DNA of 64,000 bases from Plotosus lineatus (Eukaryota > Chordata > Actinopteri > Siluriformes > Plotosidae). A program made the translations under genes and the position numbers. Under the pieces are notes generated by a model, which worked only from the letters and a program-made list of their open reading frames with translations, did not search any database and was not told the origin of the DNA. How positions within the stretch are numbered: position 1 is the first letter of the stretch; every line of letters begins with the position of its first letter. The DNA lies in the NCBI GenBank assembly GCA_024760905.1, contig CM045746.1:6194466-6258465 (forward strand). Direction: 5' to 3'. Shown here piece by piece: positions 42,198-53,190 of this stretch.

Positions 42198-45100
42198 TTA
42201 TCTTCCTGCCAGCTCCTTCTTCAGACATGATCTGAAGGAAGTAAATCGTTCTATATCCTTGTAGCTCTGCGAAGAGACAGAGAGAACAATTAAGCTCTAG
42301 TTCAACACAATGTGTTTCTGAAGCTCCCATGATGCACCATACTCTCCAGTCACCACTAGATGACAGTACAACAGTAATAATGAACCAGTCTTGTTCTCAG
42401 ACTCTTACCCTGACTCCACGGTGCAGTCTGTCCTTCATGACCCCAATGAACTCTTTGTAGCTCAGCTGGTCATCGTGGTCCTCGTCAAAAATCTTAAAGA
42501 TGGTGTTTACCAGGTGGTGGGTGAGTTTAAGTCCTGTCGCTACGTACACTGCCCTGCCAAACTCATCTAACACACAAAAACACACACACACACATAAAGC
42601 AATAAATTACAGTTATCGACTCTACATGGATAAACTAGCACTCAGTGCTACACATAATTACACTGCCAATTTAGTCATATGGAATAAAACAAATTAAAAT
42701 AAAAGGTGGAAATTTTAAGGTAACTGTTGATATTTGGTGGTAGTGTTGTCTCATTTCCACTGTCTCTGTACCTTTATTACAATCTTAACAGCCATATGCT
42801 AGTGGGTTAACTTTATTCTGAACTTTTATCATTTCTATTTTCAAGACTAAACAGCACACTTGGTGCAAATACTGATACCCCTTATCGTTTTGCCTCATTT
42901 TCACTGTCACTGTATTTATTAAGGATTAAGCAATATGCAAGCTAACTACTTATTAACCTTATTTTAGAGGAAAATCTTCAAGTATTTAAGTATCACATCT
43001 GAGGTAAATGCCATTATTCTCTGAGTTTTTCCCCATTTCCACTGTCTCTCTGTCTAGAAAAAAGTTAAAAGTCATATGCTAGCTGGCCAGCTGAATTATC
43101 ATCCATAATTTAGCCACAAATAATCTTTTTATAGTACAGTGGTACCTTGACTTATGAAATTAATCTGTGCTGAGGGCAAGCTTGTAAGTCAAATTGTTCG
43201 TTAGATAAAGCAAAAATTCCCATAGGAAATAATAGAAAACCAATTAATCCGTTCCACCCCCCTCCCAATCTCATAACTTGACACAAACACGTATATTTCA
43301 CCTAATATATTAAAGATCTTTTCGGCTTTTTCCCGTTCTCGAGAGTTGCCACAGCGAATCATCTGATTCGCACTTTTGATTTGGAATGGGTTTTTACGTC
43401 GGATGCCCTTCCTGTCACAACCCTTTTAGCAAGGGACAGAAACACGCTGAACATGTAAAAACAATAAATATGTACATTAACATTAATAATAATTAATAAT
43501 AAATAATAAAACAAGAATAAACAATAAGTCAACAAGCCCTTTCGATCATTGACTGCGGCAAAGATGTCACGTGGGCTGGAATGAGGTGGTGCGTAACAAA
43601 GGAGAAGAAGAATTTTGTGCATGTGCATGCTACGAATGCCAGCAAGGAAAGGCTCGTGGTGAGTTCCCACAAGGCCAGTGCTTCTCAAATAGTGGGCCGT
43701 ACCCCCCCCCCCCCCTTGGGGGGCATGGTGTGATGCCAGGAGGGGGCACATATGACCCTGGGGAACATGCTTTTTTGCCATACTGTACTTGAATTAAGTG
43801 TAATTGCGCATCCTCTACAGTAAGTAGGTTGCAGTGGAGCTCTCACTGTGTTCCCTATGGTGTAGGGAATACAGTGAGAGTGCCACTGCCACCTAATGTA
43901 GAGGATATGCAATTACACTAGGTGGTAGTGGTGCTGTTCCCTATGGTGTAGGGGAAAAAGCACCAAGCAAACTATATGAAGTGCAGTAAACACTATTTCT
44001 AGTCGTGGGGGGAATTTTTTTCTTCGTATAGGGGGCATCACAGAAAATAATTGAGAAGCACTGCACAAGGTGTTCTCGGAGTGCGGAGGAATACACACGG
44101 AAGAATACGGGGTAATCGGCCCGGAAAAGCCATTTCCCCAGCAGAGCTCGTAAATCAAAATTTTGCTCTTTGGATGGGGCAGAGTTTTGGTGAGATCGAA
44201 GCTCGTATCATGGAAAATTTATTATAAAAGACTTTCTAAGTCAAGGTACCACTGTATTTGAATATTTCAGTTACTCTTACTTTTATCTAACTTTCACTAT
44301 GCTTTATACAAGCATCATCTTATTGAGAGTAATTATTAATCTTATTTTATTCATTGTTGTTGTTGTTCCTTTATAAAAGTGTTCACAGCTATTTGAAAAC
44401 TACTTAACTAAATAAATTCCATTATTTTAGCCAAACATAAACAGCTGTTAGTATATAACCAACACATCTGAGGGACATGTTGGTATTGTTTATAGTCTTG
44501 TTTAATTCACATCAAGTTTGAACAGCCATGTGCTAAATCTATAGCTTAATTATTTTTTAGTCACCAAGTGTTTCTTTTAAATTATTATAATTAATGATGA
44601 CGTGTCCCTCAAAATTGCAAAGCTGCCTAGCAACTGTGGTCTGACATCTTTGAACCAACTGAACTGTGTCAGGTGGAAAGTCTATTTATGCACCATCTAG
44701 TGGTTAAAAAATTATACTTCCATCCAAAATATTTTAAGGAGGCAGTGGTGGTCTAGTGGTATAGGGCGCTGGATCGCTAATCCAAAAGGTTGGGGGTTTG
44801 ATTCCCACTCTCCACAAGGTTGTCACTGTCCTCCCCAGTGCAGCTAACTGGGTTATCAAAGGCCGGCCATGTCTCTCACTGTCTGTGGTGTGAGGCATGT
44901 AAAAGAACCATTGCTGACTTTCGTAAAGAGTAGGCTGCAAAGCCGTCGGCGTGTTTCCGCCCTGCGATGGCCTGGCGAGCTGTCCAGGGTGTACTCTGCC
45001 CTCGCCCGAAGTTGGCTGGGATGGGCGCCAGCCTCCCCGCGACCCTAATTAGGATTAAGCGGGTACAGAAAATGAACTGAACAAAATATTTTTGTGTTTT

Positions 45101-48100
45101 TTGAGATTAAAAAAAAAATAAATAAATAAAAATAAATCAAGATAACCGTAAGACTGAACCTTGTCCGATAGAACGGCTGGCGAAGTTGTACATCTGCATA
45201 GCAATAGCAAAGTCTTCAAGGTTGTTAAGGAACTGAAAGAAGGACCTGAACTCCTCAAAGGTGATGCCCTTGGGGGGGGGGGGGGGGGGAAGGGAAGGGG
45301 ATGACAAATGATTATCTATTCACCAACAAGGTCATATGACATCATAATAACCCAAACATTCTTTTAAGCTTTTTTTTTTTTATTGAACTTGGTTTAAATT
45401 ATGACAATTAAACATGTTTGTAAATCTAATGGAAATTACACAATAAACAACTATCTCTAGCCGAGTCTTAGCAAGCTTTCAGTTGAATTACCTTAGTTAA
45501 ATACATTAGTTATAGTAACCAGCTTGCTAATATCAAAGAATATTTTTTTTAGAATAACTTTTCCTTGGTGCATGTTCTTTTCATTAGCAAAAAGTAAATA
45601 TTGATTTGAATTACACAATAAAATAAACTTTTTAAGGACTGGATTTCTGATCATAAGGTCAGGGGTTCAAGCCCCACTATCACCGGGTTGTCACTGCTTT
45701 CTCCCCAGTGCAGCTAACTGGGTTATCAAAGGCTGGCCATGTCTCTCACTGTGGTGAGAAGTTCATGTAAAAGAACCATTACTGACTTTCGTAAAAAAGA
45801 GCTGCAGAGCCATCAGTGTGTTTCAGCCCCGCGATGGCCCGGCAAGCCGTCCGGGGTGTACTTTGCCCTCGCCCACAGTCAGCCGAGATGGGTGCCAACG
45901 TCCTTGCCACCCTAATTAGGATTAAGCGCTTCAGAAAATGAATGAATCACCTTTTTATAAACCATTTCTCATAAACTTTATACTAACGTTCACCATAAGC
46001 ATAATTGCACGAACATATTACTGTACTGTTATTCATTCACCTATTTACCAAACTGCTTAATCCTACTAAGGTCATGAGGAGACTGGAGCCTATTTCAGCC
46101 AACATGATGTTCATGATGTACAGCTCCCCAGACCATGGCAGGGCATCACATCCATGGCCATTCACAATGTCACCGAGGGGCAATTTGAATATCCACTCCG
46201 CCTAATGTGTGTCTTTAGGCAGTGTGAGGAAACCAGAGCACCAGGAGAAACATGCAAGCACAGAGAGAACATGCAGTCTCCACACCAAAATGCCCTAGTT
46301 TAGCTCAGGACACGAACCCAGGCCCTTTTTGCCTTGAAGCGGACGTGCTAACCACTACACCACCATACCGACTTACATATCAGCTCAGCGACATACCAAA
46401 CTAAAGTAGCTAATGATGGTATAATGGAAACATATGTTAAACACTACTTTGATTCAAATTTGTCTCCAAGTCATGTGATGACAAAGCCTTGTGAAAGACG
46501 AGATAATTAGATGCACCTTAAGGTCCACTTTTCCTGACCCTGAGATGCCCATCCTTCACTTCAGATAAATGATCTGGAAACAGTTCGTTCAGACATATCG
46601 CTACGCACAACGGACCATGAATTTTAAAGCAATCCTTCGGCAGTATGTCGCTGTTAGAATTCTTCACAGAGATAAAACAATCGTCCCAGTGAATAATGCA
46701 ATGAAAAATAGGAAGATGTGTTTGTACAAGGTGAGATTGGCTGCTCATGAAAACCATCATCTGATAATGATTCCGCTCCAAGACATGATTCACAAAACTC
46801 GTAAAAGCAGCAGTGGCATTCTATCGAGGAGCATTTCTAATCCAAACGACCTTTTATTTTACTTCAAGGTGAACAAATGTATTTAAAAGAAATGCTACAA
46901 TGTTCCTGAGTACCACATCAGTCCAAACCTCGATCCAATCAATGGGACATTGCGAGTTTCAATAGCAACATTGTGTAAACGTTTTTTTAAACATTTTTTC
47001 AATAAAAAAAACTAGAGAAGTTAGCGGTCAATCCTAAATATCACTGAATTAGCATTTTAGTTTTACATATTCTTATTTTCAGCAGAACAGCTGAAGTACA
47101 TGCTAACGTTGCTGATTTTCTGATGGAAGTCGGCGTATTCGGAGGAAACCCATGCTGATACGGTAACAATGTTGAGATGTGAATTAAGAAACCTGCATGA
47201 AATTCAGTGTTTTTTTTTTTGCCTTTGTTTCTTTACAAATTAAGCTACAGTGCTAAAAGAAAATAAACTCTACTGATGAAAATGCTGGCAGTAAATTTTA
47301 GATTTTCCGAGCTACATGTTTTGGTTAGCAGGTAGAATATGATTATTACATTATTGGAATAACAACCTAAAGAAATAAACAAAAAGATATGGTCACTCAA
47401 TTATTAGCATTTTACAATCAGGTATATTTTGCTCTTCTGCCTCGCTTTCTCCAAGATGTTTTATTAATGGAACCCAAAAATCCTAATCTTTTTAATAACA
47501 AATCTGAGGTAAAGTGTTGCTATTCCTAAACTTAATCTCATTTCCACTCTGCATTTATTAGTGTCTTAAAACTAATGTGCTAGCTAGATAGCTCAATTGT
47601 CTTCCTTTCGGCTTTTTCCCTTTTACTCGGGAGTCGCCACAGCGAATCATCTGATTCGCACATTTGATTTGGCAGAGGTTTTTACGTCGGATGCCCTTCC
47701 TGTCACAACCCTTTTTAGCAAGGGACAGAAACACACTGACGGCTTTGCAGCCTACTCTTTACGAAAGTCAGCAATGGTTCTTTTACATGCACCTCTCACC
47801 ATAGACAGTGAGAGACATGGCCCGCCTTTGATAACCCAGTTAGCTGCACTGCTATTTAGCTAGATAGCTCAATTATTAGCCTTATTTTAGTAACATAACA
47901 TCGGCATATTATTTATGAAAGGCTAAATGTTAATATTAGTTTAAATTTAATCTCACTGATAGTGTCACTGTGCTTTTATAAAATTTGCCAACCCTTCCCC
48001 TCCTTATAAGCACTAACAACCATAAACATGCCATCTAGTTAAATGTGCACACGTTCAGTGCACGAATTTCCCTCTAAGCAATTAGCCGAATATGCATGTC

Positions 48101-48770
48101 TTTGCCATAGACATAAACACAAGCCCAGCACTACTTGGTATATCACATGTATTCAGAACATGCTGAAAGTGGCTGCCATTTCACCAGAGATTGGTTACAC
48201 CTGACAACTCGGTCTTATCCACGTAAACAAGCTGCAGGATTGCGAAGTTTAGCTTCATTTTGCGCCTTATTTTGAGTCCTATTGTTAAACATGCTGATCA
48301 ATTCCACCATACAAATAAAATCAAACAAATATTAACAATGTTATTTCTTGCACTTGAGAGATGCTATTTAGCTTGTTGGAGCAAGTTGAGACAATTTCAA
48401 TACCCATCCAATTGGAGTGGCAGATTTTGCATCAGGCGAGGGTTTTGTCTTCAGTCGAGTTCAGTAGTTTTATTTGTGCAGCTGACATTGTTGCAAAGCA
48501 ACTTTTCATAGTAAAAAGTAATTTACACGTGTTTCTACAACACATAATATTAAACCAGCCTTAAAAATATAATTATTGGCGGTAACACGGCAGGTTGGGC
48601 TGTAATTGTACAGACGCTCCCCGACTTACTTTCATCCGTTTTACGTTTTTTCTTCCAAAAAAAAAAAAAGTCAAATTTTGAGTTTAGACGTACCTACGAA
48701 GTACACTGATGTAATGATGTTGCATCCATTGATTACAAACGTGCCCCTCCTTCTTCCCAGTTCAGTTTTT

Positions 48771-48803
<33 letters not shown>

Positions 48804-50562
48804 GATTTTCTGAGTAGATCCTTCCGTAGGAGAGTGCTCAATACTTTTTGGTAGAGCAAATAAACAAAAATAAAAGGACAGGACAAAGACTTTCTATTGA
48901 AACTCCATTTATCACTACAGATCTGTTTCGAGGGGTGGTGAAACCATCCTCTCTCTTCAGGTGATTATAGAAGAAGTTCTTCTATAATCACCTGAAGAGA
49001 GAGGATGGTTTCACCACCCCTCGAAACAGATCTGTAGTGATAAATGGAGTTTCAATAGAAAGTCTTTGTCCTGTTGTATATATATATATCTATATATATA
49101 TATATATACGTACACACAGAGATGAATGCTCAGATTGGCACAATTTACCATGCATACTCAGTTAAGCAAAGAGAGTTGCAATATGAATGAAAACCCAAGA
49201 AAGAGAACTCTCTGCTCTGCTGATTCACATCAGTGCAGGCTGAGTACTACACGAGTTCAACGGCGCCTTTGCGCACTTAAAAGACCGGAAGTCTGTATAA
49301 CCCGTGCTTTGTTTCAAGCAAGTAAACTACTTCCAGCAAGTGCACTACTTTCGGTATTGAGCGCCTCACATATCGTAAGCGTTGATTGGCCGTTTTAAGC
49401 TTCATGTGAAGTGAGTCGGCTCAGCTTCATGTCATGTGACTATCTATCGACCATCAGAACCATTTACAAGCAGAAAAATCACATCATAGAGAATGTTAAA
49501 GGTTATATTTGATACTGTATTTGATATTTGATGAGTGAATTTGATTAAAATTTACCAATTTGAAATTATTTTGCTTGAATATAATTTATTTGAAATTAAT
49601 GTTGACATTATTTGATATGGTGGCACGGTGGCGTAGTGGTTAGCACATCTGCCTCACAGCAAGAAGGCCTGGGTTCGATTCCCAGCCTGGGCGTTTCTGT
49701 GTGGAGTTTGCATGTTCTCCCTGTGCTTGTGTGGGTTTCCTCCGGGTGCTCCGGTTTCCTCCCACAGTGCAAAGACATGCACAGTAGGTTAATTGGCCGT
49801 TCTAAATTGCCCATAGGTTCGCATCGTCCAGAAGGCAATGGCAAACCACTGCACTAATCCTGCCAAGAAAACCTCCATGAAGATGATAACCAGGGCGTTG
49901 TCCTTCATGGCGGGTCGCCAATGGCCGTCCTACGACTCAGGCACTAGATAGATAAATTATTTCATATTTTACAATGTTATGTTTATAATAATTGATTTAG
50001 GGGTGTTTTATGAGATACGGGAATGGTATTTATGGATGTATAGTACAGTATGAGCGTCATACATCACACGTCATTGTGACAACTTATGTTCACTTTCAAC
50101 TTATGTTGGGCTGTCTGGAACCAATTAAAAACGTAAGTCGGGGAGTGTCTGGACATAAAAACCCCGCCTGAGCATACAAAGATGCAAAAATAAAAATATA
50201 CCGGCCGGTTGTGTTGAAAAAACGCGTGCCTTTTTTTCCGATTAATCAAGGATCAAATATATTTTTATTTTTAGAGGATGTAATGGATTTTTGTGATTAA
50301 GTTTCAGGGTTCAGAAGATGTTCTGACTTCAGAACGTCTATGTCGGTTTATACTAAAAACATTCACTTCCCCAAGTAGTCGTTGCTCTTTTCACTAGTGA
50401 GGGCACCTGACCAAGCTGAACCTGATACCACTGGGGCAACATGCTGTCAGTCACTCAGAACAACAAAGGGGAGCAGTGCAGTTCAGGGACAGAGGTGACA
50501 GGAAGAGATGTAAGATTACACCGTCACTTACAAGCTGCTGCTGCTGCACAAAACAACACATA

Positions 50563-50618
<56 letters not shown>

Positions 50619-52022
50619 TAATTAGGCAGCGGTGCATTCAGGTGTGACATGTCTGAGGATTCTGAAGCATATTGATGATCAGAATGCTTGAAAAGTTCCA
50701 AGAAAAAGGAAAACTCAGTAAGGAAGCACCTTTTCATCAGGAATAGACTGCCTCACGTTTTCCAGGTAGCTGCGTATGTCCTCTACGTTGGTGTATCTCA
50801 AGAGAATGCGAGCGAAATCCTCCTCGCTGATGGTCGTCATACCTTTCGAGTACGTCAGGAACTCTATTTCCAGCACCTCAGTCTGAAGATTATCCATAAA
50901 CCTGACAGAAAAAAATGAACTTATCAAATTTCTAAGATATAAATTGTATAAATTATGTCACGTTATCCTTTTAGGGTTGTGAGAACGCCCTAAAAGGATA
51001 AAGTTCATTTCAACCAACTCTGGGTAAAGGTGAGGCACACCCTTGAACACCTCACCAGTCCATCGCACACAATCATTTACACTCACACTGAAACCTAGGG
51101 GCAATTTGGAACAGCCAGTTCGTCTAATGTGCATGTATTCGGACGGTTGGAGGAAACTTGGGGGCCCAGAGGAAACCGAGGCATGCACACGGCGAGCATA
51201 CGAGTGGGTTAAAGCGTCAACATCATCATCATTTTTGAATACCTGTAGAAGTCATCGAACGTCAGCTCTGCTTTTCCTTTCTTCCCGAAGAAGTGTACGA
51301 GCAGTGTGGTGTCAACTGTCATGCTGTCGTCCTTGCGCTGGATGTAGAGGAGGAAAAGGGGCGGGGCAGAAACAAAAGGAAAGCAGTGAGTGAAAAGTAC
51401 AGCATGGTCTGATATGATTGGAAAAACAAGCTGTTTGCCAAGGTGCCAGTAAGGAATTTGCTTCGTTCAGTGCATTCAGCTTGATCAAGGTGAGAGCAGC
51501 AGTATAGATCAGGTACTAAGATCAAAGGATAAGCGTGGGACAAATACAACAACAACAACAACAACAAACCAATTAAATGCTATTCTTAACTCTTTCCATC
51601 ATATAACGTGTTTTGACGTTCTGTCTTCCACGATGTATTGCACAATCTACGATATACTGTGTATACATTTATTTACAGCTATTTCAAATGAAGTGGGTTG
51701 AACAGTAACCCGAGCACATGGTTTTGCGAACACCTTTTCCGATCGAATGGTGGAATACACGTGCTTCCTCCGTGACGATGAGGGAAAGAGTTAATCAACA
51801 GATGCACAAACATCCACATTCACAAACCATATGCATTGTACACATCTGGGCAGATGGTCACAGAGACACGGAGACAGACGGAGACGGAGACAGGGATGGA
51901 GACAATGGTGGACACTTGACAAACCAGAAGATGCCTGAAGATTTCACAAGCCATGCATTTCAGAGACGGGCTGCATTCACACGCCAGGTGGGTGAAGAGT
52001 CTGATAAACTATTCATCCTTCC

Positions 52023-52061
<39 letters not shown>

Positions 52062-52346
52062 CTCTCTCTCTCTCTCTCTCACACACACACTCACATGCCT
52101 CTTGCTCTCTCATACACACACTCCCTCTCTCTGACTCACACACACACACACATCTCTCTTACAAATACACATGCCTCTCTCATTACACAAACCTCTCTCT
52201 CGCTCTCTCTCTCACACACACCTCCTCGCTGTATCACACACTCACTCACACACACACACACTTCTCTTACAAATACACATGCCTCTCTCTCTCTCACACA
52301 CATCTCTCTTTCTTACAAATACAGATGCCTCTCTCTCATTACACAA

Positions 52347-52391
<45 letters not shown>

Positions 52392-52674
52392 GCACACAGA
52401 CACACACACACACGTACCTTCTCGCTGTATCACACACACACACACACACACCTCTCTTACAAATACACATGCCTCTCTTTCTCTCACATTACACAAACCT
52501 CTCTCATACACACACTCCCTCTCTCTCACTCACATACACACACACACACACACACTCACTCACACACACACACACACCTCTCTTACAAATACACATGCCT
52601 CTCTCTCACATTACACAAACCTCTCTCATACACACACTCCCTCTCTCTCACTCACATACACACACACACACTCA

Positions 52675-52709
<35 letters not shown>

Positions 52710-52794
52710 TCACACACACCTCTCTTACAAATACACATGCCTCTCTCTCACATTACACAAACCTCTCTCATACACACACTCCCTCTCTCTCACT

Positions 52795-52825
<31 letters not shown>

Positions 52826-53118
52826 TCACTCACATACACACACACACACACCCCTCTCTTATAAATACACATGCCTCTCTCTCTCCACATTACACAAACC
52901 TCTCTCTCTCTCTCTCTCTCACACACACCTCTCTCTTACAAATACACATGCCTTTCGCTCTCTCATACGCACACTCCCTCTCTCTCTGCCATTACACAAA
53001 CCTCGCTCGCTCTCTCACACATGCACACACACATACGTACCTTCTCGCTGTATCACACACACACACACACACACACACACATTCTCTCTCTCTCTCTCAC
53101 ACACACACCTTTCTCTCT

Positions 53119-53190
<72 letters not shown>

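Larger units (their letters stand above)
43137..44254. mobile_element. Tigger-like inverted-repeat element with nested insertions
   Basis: Ends CAGTGGTACCTTGACTTATG and the complement of AAGTCAAGGTACCACTG are flanked by TA (43135-43136, 44255-44256). It contains a SINE piece at 43318-43455 and a hAT-type element at 43676-44063. No transposase is visible. It lies in the last MICU3 intron-side region between exons 42409-42566 and 45160-45268. Confidence 0.85.
48796..49075. mobile_element. Penelope-like fragment forming a perfect palindrome
   Basis: After a (TA)n run comes CTGAGTAGATCCTTCCGTA and CAAATAAACAAAAATAAA as in the 26.9-kb copy. Then 48878-48975 and 48977-49074 are exact reverse complements (98-bp arms) around a single G at 48976. 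Each arm contains a hammerhead motif. Confidence 0.6.
48611..50151. mobile_element. Inverted-repeat element with CTCCCCGACTTA ends, heavily nested
   Basis: Left end CAGACGCTCCCCGACTTACT and right end complement of AAGTCGGGGAGTGTCTG. It contains the Penelope-like palindrome (48796-49075) and a SINE (49615-49945). Related ends occur at 61870 and 63734. Confidence 0.75.

Noticed and set aside
46518..46886. Overlapping open frames on both strands as an additional MICU3 exon
   Set aside because: No matching MICU3 segment is missing there: the exons at 50730 and 45160 join in phase without it.
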